Assembly (NCBI GenBank): GCA_013396995.1
Contig: VWZP01008292.1
Location: 462,742 to 526,741 of the forward strand
DNA: 64,000 bases
Source: Dicaeum eximium
Taxonomy: Eukaryota; Chordata; Aves; Passeriformes; Dicaeidae
Direction of reading: 5' to 3'
Shown here: piece after piece, positions 12,318 through 27,300 of the stretch
How the letters are laid out: each line of letters begins with the position of its first letter
Position numbering within the stretch: the first letter of the stretch is position 1
The notes under the pieces: generated by a model
Seen by the model: the letters and a program-made list of their open reading frames with translations, nothing else
The model's database searches: none
What the model was told of the DNA's origin: nothing
Made by a program: the position numbers and the translations under genes

Positions 12318-15300
12318 GTAAATTCATTTTTAACTAAATGAAAACATTTCAATAGCCTGTGTTGACGAGAGGGAGCAAACCAGCCAAATTCACTTTTATC
12401 ACTTTTAAACGGCCAAGATCTATAAATCGAGAAATTATCTAATTTTAATTATAAGCAAAGTTGGTTTGCTGACATCATAGCTGTTTACTGGATGCACCAA
12501 GATGGTCTCCATGTACTTTTTTTGCTTTTATGCTGAGTATTTACATGAATGTAAGCCTAACCTGCACTGTGCTTTAATTAAGCTTAATTGAAGACCACTG
12601 TAAAAGAAATTCTTGCCTTAATGAAGAGATGTTTTATTCTTACTGTATTGGCTCCTTTTTTGTACTTATGTACATCAGCCAGATCTGGCTTTTGTAGGTT
12701 CTATGCTACTAGGTACTCCCTGAATTAATTTCTCAAAACTGTATTCAAGGTACCTTTCCTTAATTGAAGTTTTTTGTTCAGTGTCTTTCCAGCCTTCTCT
12801 AAAACTCTGCAGATGGGATTCTGGTGTATATTGGGAGCCTGAAGTAAAATGTCTCGCTTGCACAGCTAGTGCCACATTGTGTGGGACCTCAGTATCTGCA
12901 GTTTGAGGAGCATGCTACTGCTTCTTCTGTCTGAATCCTCTATTACTATAAAAATTATTAACTTAGTCAGCATTTAAGGAAAACCTGACTATTCAACCGA
13001 TGCAGGAAATACATTGACATAAAGTTCCCACATATTTTATATGCCAATACTCCTGTAAAAGCTCTCTTAGCTTTGCTATAGTTGACAAAACATCTCCCAA
13101 ACTACTGTGTTCTTTGAAGAACAACAGATAATTCAGTTGAATCAAAAGAGGATTCTGAAGTGGAGCACTTGTGTCAAAGATCATCTTCAGTGTTTTTCCG
13201 TCATCATGGGAAGTTAGTTTTAAGGGCTTCAACTGCTGGGATTGCTGTTTAGTGTCAAAGGAAAGAGTGAGAATGGATCTATTCAGAATTTATGGACAAA
13301 GATGAAATCTAAAGTCTTTTCCTGAAGCTTAAAATAGCTACTGCAGGGTAATGGAAATATGCTTAACTAGAGTGCTGCTGTGTCCTGCTTCAGCTACAAC
13401 AACTGACTTTGCTGAATCTCTAACAGCTGGAAAATACATAGTGGGAGCATGCTAAAACCAGGCTCATGAACTGTTTTAGAGCCATGAGACAATGATTATG
13501 AGCTTACAGATTCCCAGTGGTCACAGAATGGAAAAACACAGTCCTGGCCATTATATTTTCTGATCCTTCAAAAGCTAGAAAAATGACAGACTTGATAGCT
13601 AGGATGCATTTATGCCAGCTTCATTGCAAATATTGCCTACTAAAAATACTTTCAAGTGTCATTTGCTTTACAGAATTACTGAGATGTGCAAAAAAAGAGC
13701 AGCAGTTGAAAAAAAAAAGAAAAGCAGTTTAGGGCAATTTTAGAGATAGATATGTTAGAATGGTTAAAACTTACTGGAAAGTTGTCCAAAGCATGTAGTA
13801 AATTACTAATGCATTTCAGGCCTTCTGATATAAAGTTCTGCTTGGAAATTGTGAGTTCTTAAAACTGAACACTCATTGTAGATCCCAATATAGCTTCAAG
13901 GATTAAGTTTACTCTTGTGTGAAATTTGGCATGTAGCTTTTGGGTCCTAAGCATACTCTAGAGCCTTTTTATTAATTCTTAGCTTCAGAAAAAGGTCCAC
14001 TTGGCAGTTCTATGTTAGTAGTTTCAGATGTTTTTTGTGAGCGTGATTTTATAGATTTAGGATTACCTTGTTTTTCTAAACTTTGAATTTGATCGTTAAT
14101 CAATAATCAAAGCTTTCAGTCTGGGCTTTTTTTCAGACTTGCAGATCTGAGAAATTTCATTTCAGTGAATGGGAATTTCTCTCAGCTAAACTACCTAGGA
14201 TTTTCAAGTGGTATGTTGAATGGCAAAAATGGTGGTCATCATGGTAACTGCTAGCTACTGCATGATTATGATCTCTTTTTGAAAAACCATTTCTTTCTGA
14301 GTTTCATAGTGGTAAGGTCTGGCTTCTTCTGAGGAGAAGCCATCATAAAACTTCATCAAAAAATCAAAGCATCCTAAAAGGCATTGTAGTAAGACTTTCA
14401 TTCATTTGACTTGAAAAGATAATGTATGCAAAATTGTCAGTGTTTATGCTTCCCTCTCTCATCCCAAAGGAGTTAGCATTAGCTGCTGCTGATGTTTGTA
14501 CAGATTCAGATTTTCCCAGCCCATAGTAACCCGAGCTATTTAGGTCAGTACGTGGGCTTACATGGCCCTGGGTCCTGTGTCATGCTTCAGTCTGAATCTT
14601 GTTGGTGATCCAGCTGAAAGAGCACAGAGTTCTCCAGCAGTGCTCGCTCCTGCTCCCTGCCTGGCTGGCTGGCACAAGCCAGTTGCAGAAGCCAAGAACT
14701 GTGACCAGCAGAAAACCTCTGGATATTCAGGTGAACAGGACCAACGCTTGTCTCTATTGTTCTTTGTGCCTCCTGAGAGGTACTTCAATGTAGCCTCTAA
14801 TAATAGCCCTACTTTTTCACATCAGCTTGGTATTATAGGGATTTATTTAAGATTTTCAGGATGCCTGAGCATGACAGCTTTGCGGTTCTTACAGTGGCAG
14901 ACTGCTCTTACCACTCCTGTTCTTACCATCCAGATGAGACAGAAGAGAGTGCAGTATAGGTAACAAACTCTTTCAAAACCAGCCCTTACACTCTGGGCTT
15001 GTGCTGAAGACATAAACCACTAGTGTATTTAACACATACACATGGACTCAGTTGCATGAATATATAAAATTTTTAAGTGTTCCTCTTCTGTATCATGAAG
15101 GAGAAATTATGTGGTTTTATCAGAGACCAGTAGGAATAAAATGACAGTCCAGGTGTGATGTACTTTAAGCCATCAGGAGAATGTCTGATTGCCAGACAGC
15201 AGGAGTCCTCTGAGCCTGTTGGACATGTTTGATGTTATTTCCAAAACTTGTGTGTGGGACACAGTCAGTCAATACAACTGATGGCTATGGTCACCATTGC

Positions 15301-18300
15301 TGCAGCTTGCTTCTTTTGCTGATGTAAATGAGCTTCATGAGTGAGGGGTATCAAGCAAGGGTCATGTTTTTATTCCCATTTTGATGAAGGGAGAATTTGA
15401 GGTGTAGAGGTTAAATTGTCACTGTACAAAGTGACTTAGTGACTGCTGAACCTAAGGTCTTTGCCTGTCTTTGTTCCTTGTGACTGCATGTTAATTTCTC
15501 CCTTTCCTTCCTCCAGTAATTAGAGAAGAAAAGAACAAGTCAGGAAACTCTTCTGGTTTACTCTTTTTTGTACATCCAGAGGGAAATTGTGTCTGCTTAC
15601 AGAGGGAAAGGGTAGTTCCTTAGATACAGGCATGGAACTCTTAGGCAAGACTTGTTCAGGGAACCAGCTGTGAATTGGGAGGAAAGTAGCCCTAAATGGA
15701 AAATTGTCAGGGAGTGTGTATGTGTGTGTGTGTGTATGTGGGCGGAGGTGGGAGAAGGGTCAGGGGGGAAGAGGGTGAGGAGGAGGAGGAGAAGAAAATT
15801 CTTTTAGAGAACAATTTGGCAGAAAACTCAGTTTCTTCTCTCATTTTTTCTGAGTATGTCTTCCAATAGGACTGAAGTATCTTTGGATCAAGGAGATAAC
15901 CTTTGAGGTTTTCTTCTTCTTCTTGAGCTCTTTCTTTCACTGAATTTGCTTTCAAGAACTGAGTTTAATTCAACAGCAATCAGGCTCTCCCTTATTGTTT
16001 TGCTCCTGTTCAAATGAATTAATTTTCTCTTCGGCTTGTAAAAATTATAAAATCATCTCATGTGTTGTTCTTATGCATGTAGAATATCTATGTGTGTATA
16101 TTCCCTTACAGAAAACTTCTTCTAGGCTAACCATTTTATCTTCAATGAAGAAACACCCTAAAAGTAGACTAATTTTCCTGGGTGAGCTTCATACCATTCT
16201 TCATGTGTGAGAAATACATCCCCAGTTCTCACCAGTGTTTTTCAGAGCAGTTCATCATTTCCCTTGGTCAAGTAAAGCTTGTAGAACATAAAAACTCTTT
16301 ATAGGACAGTGCACGTGCTTCAGTAGCTTTTAAATTTTCTTAGTTTTATATCATGTTGGTTGATATACAAGCTACACAACTGTCAGACAGCTCCACTATG
16401 ATTATTGTTAAAGAGCTGTCAGTCACAGAGTCATGGAATAGTTTGTGTTGGAAGGCACCTGTTAAGGGTCATCTAGTCCAGCCTCCTTGCAATGAGCAGA
16501 GACATCTTCAATGAGATCAGGTTCCTCAGAGCCCCATCCAAGATGGCCTAGGGATGGGACATCTACCTGAAGGAAGGGGCTCAGCTTTGCTTAGCAGAAC
16601 AACCAATCCATGGTCATCCTGATGCCTTGAATTTTCAAGTAGTGGGAATACCATTTCCTTGTAGTTCTCCTCTGCCTGCAAATAAAAAATTAAAAAAAAA
16701 AAAAACCAAACAAAAAAAAAACCCAAACCAAAAAAAAAAACCAAAAAAAACCCAGCAGCTGTGGGGGAAAAAGGCATCAGAGGGGTTCTTCTTTCCTTTG
16801 TAGGACTTCCTGCATCATTAAGTGCTGCCATGAATAGCACAGCAGTGTCCGGTTCTGAATATACAGGTATGTCTATTCCAAGGTGTGCCCTAATTGTCTT
16901 ACCTTGTCCTGTTATTTGTTTTAGTGAACTTCTGCAAGATTTGGAAAACTGTGAAAATGATCCTGTGGCCATAGCAGATTGTTTTGTTTCCAAGGTAAGT
17001 CTGCAGCATCAGTTGCAGGGTGCTATGGGGGAAATAAGATTAATTTATTAGCTTTTGAGACCTAATCCTGATAGCCTGTGTAATGTTAACCGAGAAAAGT
17101 CAGGAAATCTATGGAAAGGGAAGGACTTTCTCTTAGTAATTGATAGGAATATGCCTCTGATTTGCATTTCTAAAAAATCAATACAAAAGTGTCATTTTCT
17201 TCAATAAGTGTATCTGAGCTGGTGGAGCTGTTTATTGAGTTCATTTTTAGGGTTTGCTTTTTTTTGGTCAACTGTTATAGGGATTTTCTGTTTTACTTAC
17301 ATCTGTTAATGTAGGTGATCAAGTGGTACTCCAGGTATGTCTTGTCAGCTTAAAAACAACTAGAGAGTAAAACTCTAGAGGCTGCATTCCAAAAAAGGCA
17401 ATAACATTAACATACAAAATGTGGCCATATTGTTTTATGAGAATTTTTCCTGAAACTCACACACTATAGCTTAAATTTTCTTTTTAAATGGAATGGCCCA
17501 AAGTCTAGCCTTAAGGTTCAAATCCCATTCTCTCTGTAATGCTTTGAATTTTCTGAACATTGATAGGACATCTTGATTCTCTTGGGCAATTCTGAAGCCA
17601 AAAATATGGAGTATGGGAAGTTGTTAGATGCAGCAGAAATACAGGGGAGGAGGTGACCTTCATTGCAGGAAACAGAGAGACAGTCAGGGAGAAGAGAAAT
17701 GGCTATAAATGGCTATTTCTTGACAACAAGAAATTAAATAATTTGGGCTACAGATGATGCTAGTTCACTGCAGACTTCAAGCCATATGTAGATTCTCTGG
17801 TGAATGTGTAGAGCCTAAATGTGTTAAAAAATCAATGCTATCTCTGTTGTATTTTTGAAGGAAGAGAGATCATGTAGTTGTCTAAAGTTGAATAATGTCT
17901 TCATAGGTGTGTTTGCCTTTTTGTATTAAAGAACCCAAAACCAACCAATATTAAAAAAACAAACACAAAAAAAAACTCAGAAGAAACCAAAAACCCAAGG
18001 CCTGTCATGTTTTATACTTTGTCCTGAACTCAGCATTGCCAGCACCAAGCACTCAATGTAATAAGTCTTAACACATGGATTTAGGATTAACAGGACCACC
18101 CTGTAATTAATTCAGTAATTTGTTTGGCACTGTTGTGACATAAGGGATTTTATAGTAAATTAGAGTGATGATACCAGCTAAGTGTTGCTGTTTCACCAGA
18201 TCCCTTGGTTCAGCTGAGTTTGAGAAAGCTGTATTTTTTGTAGTAATTGGTCTTTTGTAAGCACTGGGAGACCTTAGTGGTGGCACTACTGCTACAAAAG

Positions 18301-21300
18301 TAGGGTGCATTTTTGCCCCATTGCAGTGGGATTTATGGCATGTTGTTATTGCTACAGATAGCCTGGATTGAATTGAATTGAAGGAGAGGGAGAATGGGAT
18401 AAAGGCAAGTGCAAAGTCCTGCTTTTTAAACAAAATAACCCCATGTGCCCACCAAATCTGGCTGACTAGAAAACAGCTTCACAAAACGATCTGGGATCCT
18501 GATGGGCCAGAAGCTGTAAGGCAGCAGAGTGCCTGTGCAGTGAAGGCCAACTGGGAGGCCTTCAGGGTATTTACAGAACTGGTAGATATTTCTGTTGTAT
18601 TGCTTGCTTATAGCTAGGACCATTGGGACTACTCCTGCTGGGATGCAAAATGGAGTTGGTGCAACTGATAATAAAAAGTCCAGGAAAAAACTGTGTTCTC
18701 ATTCAAATTGGTTTAGCTGAAAGGGCTTGTCTGGTAGACTTTCTGGCCATTAGTTCGAAAACCCATCTGCATATCATTGCTTGTCTCTTTTGTTCCCTTG
18801 TCAAATGCTTTTAGCATTTGTATTATTGGCAGGCAACTGCCTAATGGCTCAGAAATTGCTAGAGATTGCAGTACTAACAGGCATTTTTTAGCTTCATCCA
18901 GACAAGTGCAAACACTTAAAAGCAAAATCAAACAATACCAAAATACCCCACAGTTCTGGTTTTGGCCGTGAGGATTTCATTACAGCAACTGCTGACTGTC
19001 TTAACAAACTCCAGTTGTCCATTCTTGGTTGCTTGTGTCTTCTCAGCACTGAGAAGTGGAAATAAAACTGCCTTTTTTGGCAGCATGTGCTCCTTCAAGT
19101 CTTTTGGGACTTTGGCCATTTATTGTTTCATTGCTTCGAGTGCGTTAGATCTTCACGGAGAATTAAGCACGGGGATATTATCATGCTGAAGTCATAGCTC
19201 TCAGCCTTAGCTAATGGATATAGCTGTGCTGGAGCTTCTTGGATGCTTCCAGTGGAACTGTGCTTAGGTCACACGAGCTCTGGACCTAGTGCCATTGTGA
19301 ATATTGTAGGTGTTGCAAATCTTAAGGTATAACCAAGTTTTCACTGTAATTACCATGTTTGCTTTTTGTAACTGCATAAAGCAAAAGTTGTTTCTTTCTT
19401 AGGATTCATGTGAAATCACACGAAGATGGTTTGCATGTATAACAGAACACTTATGGTTAAACTAATTCTGGAGCTTGTTATATAAAATGTTTCATATTTG
19501 GGAAGACGTGGGGAGATTGATTTTTGAAGTTTTGGATCATTCTCTTTGAACTTTGTTATTTGGTTTTGCTCAGTAAAATTTCTTGTATAGCATATACTGT
19601 TTCCTGTGTATAACTTTCATGCTTCAGTAGTAAAAAGCCTTGTAACTTTTAAGGGAAAGGATTATCAAAACACACTTCAGCATACTTTGAACAAAACACA
19701 TCATTGTGGATTTGAATCTTTATCTTAACATTTTTTGTGCTGAATGCCCAAAGTAAATAGCCCTTAAAATGGCAGCTTTGATTTATTAACAGACTTCGGC
19801 AATGTTTTTAGTCCAAACTAGCCAGTAACATAAAACTCATTAACCAATAAAATAACAATGCAAAGCTATGGCTTTATGGAAATGTAAATATTTAATAGCA
19901 ACTTACAACATTGTATTGAATTCCTCTGCTTCTAAATATTTTAATACATTGGTAACTCACAGGCAGATAGACACAAACACAGAAAAGCACACTTATTTTA
20001 AAACCTGATTGCTATCCAATCATGAATTGTAGTTTTTGTCTTTCTGCCTCAAGATGCAGATGGTGTGGATGGGTATTTAACAGTGTGGGATGGCTGCTGC
20101 ATGGAAGTAACCTGCCTCTGAGGGTAGTGTTGTACTAGTTCAGTTTATACCTGTTCTGATCCTCTCCCTTTGTCTAGAAGAACTGCATTAACACTAGTAT
20201 GTAAAAGTTCTTGGAGACATTTTGCTGGTAACTAATTGGAGACTGATAAAAAGGTTCCAGTGCAAGCTTAGCTATGACTTAATTATTCACACAGAAGACT
20301 GTTTATAAGGGGTTTTTTTGCCAGTTCAGTCTTTCATTTTTGTAGTAATTATGCCAGTGTTAATTGGAAGATTGACTTCAGTATTCTGTACATTTACATT
20401 TAAGTGAATTGTTTTAAAGGAGTGCTGCATGCTGGCACATTGCTCTTCTCACTCAGCACCGTAGAAATTCAGAACATATGTTTTCGTAAAGGCACACTAA
20501 CAGCTTAACCAAGGGGAAAGGGAGAATTGCTTTAATGTAGCATCTCATTAGTGAAGAGGAGATCCAGGCAATTGGCTTCAGTTTGTACACTGACTCCACT
20601 CATTTTCTCAGTCTCCATTTTCTTTTTAAGTGCCTTTTATGGCTATAAAAAAGCACAGTGCACTAAGAATTGAGGGAAGATCTGGAATGTATGTGGAGGA
20701 GATGTGCAGTGAATTGATTCCAGTGCGAGGGACCAGTATAAGTAGAGCTGGGGTCTGCTCACGCTTGGCTTTGCTCGAGAGGGAGGGACTTGCAATCAGT
20801 GCGGATGAGCTCTCATCTTGAGTCTCAGGTTTTTGCAGCTTCTACCACAACAGCTTTGGGCCCCCAGATTTAAACTGATCTCTGGAGCAATTCCAGTCTC
20901 CATGCAGAGATCAGTTTTAATCTGGTCTGAAGACAGCTGATGTCAAGAAAACTATTTTCAAGCTGAGTAAGTTTAAGAATGTCTGAAGAAATACTGATGA
21001 GCATAGCTGGTGTTTTCCTTATGTTGTGAAAGCATTAAAAAAAATAATAAATCCATCTTAGTCCTTGGTATTTCTTTTGCTCCTATTCTGAGCAGTGCAG
21101 TTTTGTAAGGATGAAGAAGAACTTCTCTTAGAAGTGGCTCTCTTGGCCACTTTCGCAACATGTTCAGATGAATCCGGCTAATGCCTGGGCAAGGTGCATG
21201 ATGTTGATTCACAAGAGATCTGCAAGTTTGAGTGCGTATCAACAATCTCATCCTGGAGGCAAAACACATGTAACTTGACTTTCTCCTGGCATTGTGCTCG

Positions 21301-24300
21301 CATTGCTCAGTAAAAGTAAATGCTCTCTGATGGTTCTGTGTGGTGAAATGAGCTGTGGCTCACTGGAGCGAGTGCACACGTAAGTGCAGTATGGAATTTG
21401 GTGTTATGTCTGTTCGGAAAGCAGGGGTGATAGTGAAACCATTCTTAAGGTTTAGAGGTATCAAGGGCATAAGAAACTATCTCTTTTTTTTTTTTTAATA
21501 AAAATCTGTTATATTTAATACCTAGACAAAAATTCTTTTAAAACAAACAACAAAAAAAAAAAAAACTAACAAAACAAACCATTAAAAGTACTTCTGACCT
21601 TATGTAAAAAAACCCTAAACCAAAAACAAAACCAAGAGTGAGAGTGTGAAAAGGCTCCTGGGGATTTCAAACATGCTTTTGATTTTGAGGGGAATGTGCA
21701 CACAGCCTACTCTGTAACCCTGAAGTGTTTGGCCTTCTTTGTTTTACAGATAGTACTTTCATTGGTTAAAATTTCACAACAGATACTCTTTTCCTTTTTG
21801 TTTGAAAAGCAGAATAATCATGTGATATGAGCAGAATAAAAAACATAAAAATAAATTGGCTCGAAATGTTCTTCACTCTGATTATGAAGTTGTTCTATAA
21901 ATTGTAATATTCTGTTAACACAGCTATGGGAATATATTACAATTTATGCCAAAATCCCCTCAATGAAAACTTTGAATTAATATATGCATATATAAAATAA
22001 ATTACGGTTTTTCACCATACTGAATTACACCTTAGTGTTCTCTCTTAAGCGCCCTGGCTTATTAATGATGCTGGCTAGTTTGGTAGTGATTGCCAAAGAA
22101 AATTATACAGTGCAATATCTGCAGCTCTCTGAGGTTTGTTAATTCTTCATTTTGAGGGGAGAGGGTTTGGGGCTGTGGCTGGGTTTCCAAGCATGGACAA
22201 GAACTGGCTGTGTCACAAGCTCACTTCCTCTGCATGTGGACATGGGGCGTAGGTAACACTGTCACAAAACCTAGCTGTGATGACAAAGTTAGTTCAAGTG
22301 TGAAAAACCAAGCTAAATTATGTAACTGTATTTGTATCAAGGCTACTTTTAGTTGGTTTGTTGGTTTCCAAGAGAAGAGCGGTTTAATAAGCTTACAGCC
22401 CACCAGTGAGTAAATGGGGATCACAGTCCCCTGGGGAAACATTTATTAGAAGTTTGCTTGAGTTATTTTTCTCAGAACAGTGAATACTGAAATCCAGTGA
22501 GACATACTGAAATGAATTGCCACGACTTGTACTCCTGCAGGGTAACATCTTACTTTATTCAGGGTCCTTATGGATCACTGCTCAGTGCAGAGATGAATGG
22601 CACAACCTGCTTTACCCTGGGAGCGGGGGACGGTCCAGTGCTGCTGGAATTGGCAAAGGGCACTGCCTGAGACGGCTCTTCCTGATGAATGGCTGAAGGG
22701 AAAACAACCAAACCCCAGCAGTGAAAAACAAAAGCCCCAGCCTGTGTCAGCCCTCTCCCCAGGGGTGGTGCTCCGCAGAGCACTGAGCCTTCTGTGAATG
22801 CAGATGTTTGGTCTTGCCATTCACCAGCAATGATCCCTGGGAGACAGCCCCTCATGGAGCACAGCTATTGTGCTGCAGAATGCCAGAGCCGGTTCTGAAG
22901 GTGCTTGGAGTGGAAACTGGGGTCTTATTCACTGCTGGAGGATTGTGTTTTGTCTGTCGAGGGCTTATGAAAGAAAAAGTGATTGATATGGGCAGCACTT
23001 TGCCATTCTGCAGTGCTTTCTTAGCCTTTAGGACTCCAGTAAGCTGCAGAAATTGTGTCTTGTTTGGGACAGAAGCTCATAGGCAGATGTGGATGCACAT
23101 GGGAATGTTTCTGGAAATCTGTTCTTGCATAGAATTAAATGATGATTAGTAAGAAAAAAATCTTAGGGCAGGGAAGAAAGAAATGAAGCTCAGACTTTAG
23201 CTCTGAGGAGCTTATCAGCATTAAGTTTGAATAATTTCAGTGTGATAGGCAGGTGTGGAAACCCACCCAGATCTAGTTACAACTTGTTGGGTTAATAGCT
23301 GTCTGCTTTCACATAATTTACTTCTTAAAAAATCGCTTTTGTGGCTTCTAATTTCACGCTTAGACTGTGCTCACATGTGAAAGTATTTATAATTGCTTGA
23401 AAATGGCACACCAAACATAACCTGCAAAGCTTATTTCTCCCAGTAAATACACCAGGTGCATAGTGTGATTGTTGGGGTTGTTCTGTGCAGGCCCAGGAGG
23501 TGGCTGTGGGTCTCTTCCAACTCAGGATATTCTATGATTCTATGATATGGGTGTGCTTCAGCACACAAAAAAAACTAGATACATGCAGCCAGCTGTTTGA
23601 AGGACGTGTGTGTAGTGATGGTGTTTTGGTTGGGTTTTTGTTTTTTTGGGTTTTTCTTGAGATGCATAAATTTTCATAGGGTACCTTGGAGGCTTTGCTG
23701 CAAAGTCACTTGTTTTATCTCTGTGTAGGTTTTAATGATTTTTCTTTCAAGTAAAGGAAAAAGCTCCCCCCCAAAAAGATGAAATTAAATTCTGGTTGTG
23801 TTATGACCATCACAGTTAACATAGAGAATTCACTGATCAGGAGCTGAAGGAGGTGTCTTGACATACTATCTTGCACACTTCAGCTGCTAGTTTGACAAAA
23901 TCTTAATATATGCCAACCTTTCCTCCCTGTGCAGAGTGAAGACTTCCACATATATACACAGTACTGCACCAACTACCCAAGGTAGGAATGATGAGTTCCT
24001 TTTCTTCCTTTGTCCCTTGGCCAGTTTGTGTAATGCAAGTTACACTCTATGAAAAAAAAAAAGTCAGCTTCTCCCCTTCCTAAATTGGAGGGAATTTACC
24101 TTTTATGTAAAAAAGAAAAAAAAATACAGTAATTTTTTTAAATTAAGTTTTGTTTCATCTCTTCTTGTGGTTCATTGCTTTACCCTTCTTTAGAAAATGA
24201 TGGTCTTATTCTGCAGTGCTGCTTATCTAATTCCCAGTAAGAGAGACAGGTTGCATGTCGAGGGAGAACATAGCTGAATGCACAAGATAAGTAAAAAAAA

Positions 24301-27300
24301 GCCAAACCAAACAAGAGAAACAGCAGTTATTAGAATGGGAACCTGCTGCCCCTTTTTACTACCTAAAAAGGAAGCAATTCTTTACTTTACCTACAGACTT
24401 ATGGAAACAGAGTGTCTTGAAGCCGTGTATTGATGTTTGCAGGTCTGTGGCTGTGCTGACAGAGTGCATGAGGAACAAGGCACTGGCCAAGTTCTTCAGA
24501 GAGCGGCAAGAAGCACTGCAGCATTCTCTGCCCCTGGGCTCTTACCTCCTGAAACCTGTCCAACGCATCCTCAAGTACCACCTGCTTTTGCACGTAAGAA
24601 ATCTGTTTCGTTTAGAGCTGCTGCACGTCAGAGTTCCTTCCTCTGGTACAAGGCTCAGTGGTTAGAAATGTTCTGGTTTTCCTTAAATGCTCTTCCTTTT
24701 GTGGCTGTTTGATTTCAACATGTGGAGATTTTCTCTCTTTGTCACTTTACACCATGTGCATCTATTTGGAGTGGGGAATTTATGGTAGTTATTTTAGACA
24801 CATTGCATCAGTCTTTGCATCCAAATAATTAGCACTCTTTTTTGAAAGCTGGTCTGTAATTCTGAAGCTGTTTGGAAAATTCTTGTCATGATTAAACATT
24901 TTGTACACAAATTTATTGTTACAATGAAGAACAGTGTTTTTTCATATGTTGCAATGCTGGGGGTGGTTGAAAGAAGGACTAAATACATATAAACACCCTG
25001 ACTGCTAAAAATTTTGTGGAGAGGAATGATGGAGGAAGTGGGAACTCTTTCCATATTCAGTGAATTGAGTTAAGCAAGTTTCGGAAATTCATGCTTCATT
25101 GTTAACATTTTCCCCGTATGTTTCCTATTAGAGAGTCATGTTCTAGTGAAGTGTAAAGACCCTGATCCTTATTTTAAATGCCTGGTGCTTTTCTGCTCTC
25201 CAACTGTAAAGCAATGCCTGGTGTAATTCCATCAGGGTCTTGTAAGTGTGTAGAAATGTTCTGTGTTGTAGGAAAGCCATTAAATGCTGTCTGAAAAATC
25301 TCCTGTCAGCGTGCTGGGCTCTCTTTCTGTGCCTTTCTGCTCACACTGGCTGCTTCAAGTGTACTTGCTGCTAAATTGACCCCAAAGCTTGACCTTGTTA
25401 ATCATCTTGTGTTAATCAAATTGATAGCAGCATGCATCACTAACAAAGGCAGGAGCATTGCCTTCAAGTGATTGCAACACACAGACAAAACAGTACAGAT
25501 AAAAACACAGTATTGCATTCGACTGGGGAAGGTCACTTAGGAATAAGGGGACTCTGGTTTTTTTTCCCTTTGTCTTAGGAAATAGAAAACCACCTTGACA
25601 AGGACACTGAGGGCTATGATGTGGTGCTGGATGCCATAGATACCATGCAGAGAGTGGCATGGCATATAAATGACATGAAGAGGAAACACGAACATGCCAT
25701 CAGGCTCCAGGTGAGTTCCCAGAGAGATTTTTATTTTGTTCACCAGTTTGTGAGCTGGTTTTGTCAATATATATGCAATTAACATTTTTTAGTTTATCTT
25801 TTCTTTTAATCTTTGTCAGTCATAATTTAGGCTCCTGTTGAGCATGCCTGTGGCTGTTTGATCTTGGAAACCATGGTCAGAACTGCTGCAGGAAAATCTC
25901 AGACATCTCTAACCTACAAGCAGCATCCTGTAAAGCATTTATTTTGCAGTAATATGGAAATTTAGATAACTCTTCTTCTTCCTTTCCCTCAATTGTGCAG
26001 CACTGCTGTGCAACCCTAGGGCATGGCTTTGTTCAGAAATCCTGTGGTTTCCGATTTCTTCCCTTTGTGCTGATTAATTTTGTTTTGAGGCATTTCTTTT
26101 GCTGATTCTTGTTTAAGTACTTTCCTCTTGGGTTTTAAAAAACTCATAATCAGTTGCTTTGTGAAAAGCATAAACCTAGAAACATGATATTCGGAAAAAC
26201 TCTAACTTTGCTTCAAATTAAGATTTTTTGGGGAGAAGAAATAAAACCTACACCCTGAGTAATTTTTGGCATCAAGAGCAATATCTTTTGTAGAATTTTT
26301 GTTCTCATTCTGTTTTCAAGTTCCCAGTGAATCATGCTTTTATGTTACATTTTCAATATTTATATCACTTTAAGAAAATTGGGGGAATTTTTTCATTTAT
26401 AAAAGGGAGTAATAAGCTTATCTCATTTCAGAAATCCATGTAGTTTGAAATCATTTGGGCAATTCTTTGCCCATTTTTTTAAACATACATTAAATTTATT
26501 CACCTTTTTTGTGGTCTTGTTCTTTTTTCTGTTTTGATTTTTTTTAATGATTGTGTATTTTTTGTGTTATTGTTGTTTATGTGTAAGTAAAAACTGACAA
26601 TGTCTTGCCTGCAGCAGGGTAACCTTTGCCACACATTCCTAGAAATTCATGCTAATGACTTTTAACAACAATCTGCTATAAATCTGAGTAATTATATTCT
26701 GCAGTAAATAGGGGTTAAATGCTTTTGGGAAAAAAACAAAAACTTTTTCCTATTTATTGAGTCAGTTGGCAAATGTATAGGGTTGTGGAAAATGTTTATG
26801 TTCATAGTTTCCCTTTAAAAAAGTAAAACCTGTTTCTGCAGCCATAGGGATAGGCCTTCTGTGGGCTCTCACACTGCAATGTGGTCTGCAAGTATTGCAA
26901 CAGCAGTTCCTGCACAAAGTCTCTCTGAAGAGTGGTGGACTTGATTCCTGTGCTGTATTCTGACTCATTAACAAGTTCCTGGAGAGAGCTGATACAATGC
27001 AACTTTTTAAAAATCTTTCTTTTTTCCTTTTTTTTTTTTTTTAACAACTGTCTGTATAGTCCAAAGTGGGATGCTTTGGAGTTTTATTCCTCTGAATGCT
27101 TTAGCCTGCATTGGTGCTTCAAATGCACTGGGATGGTTTCTAGCTGAAACCTCTATTAAAGTCTGATGTCCTAGAGTGGCCAGCCTAGGATGAGGCAATC
27201 TGTCCCTGCTTTGCTAATGCTGCCAGGTTTAAAATCCGATGGATGTTTTTAAAGAGTTCCCTAGTTAAAAGTTTAGCCTGCTTTTAGAATTTGATGTCCC

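Larger units (their letters stand above)
12318..16924 (+). other. PLEKHG1: PLEKHG1 intron
   Basis: 4.6 kb with no coding exon recognised. It contains the TG microsatellite with purine tract (15714-15798), a CR1 fragment (16422-16567) and an A-rich tract (16683-16753). The ORFs here lack any family signature. Confidence 0.8.
16995..23934 (+). other. PLEKHG1: PLEKHG1 intron
   Basis: 6.9 kb, no coding exon recognised. It holds a short ATTGA repeat (18367-18382), A/C-rich tracts (about 17937-17988 and 21541-21640), a T run near 21484-21499, and a CR1 3' end at 23467-23546. AT-rich stretches near 19800-20000 and 21840-22010 might be conserved non-coding DNA but have no feature I can name. Confidence 0.75.

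Noticed and set aside
16683..16753. A-rich tract as the tail of a processed retrogene
   Set aside because: No intronless gene copy precedes it on either strand; simple low-complexity DNA.
20690..20800. TATAAGTAG next to a GC-richer patch as a possible promoter
   Set aside because: A lone TATA-like match in an intron, with no start-site context or coding exon after it.
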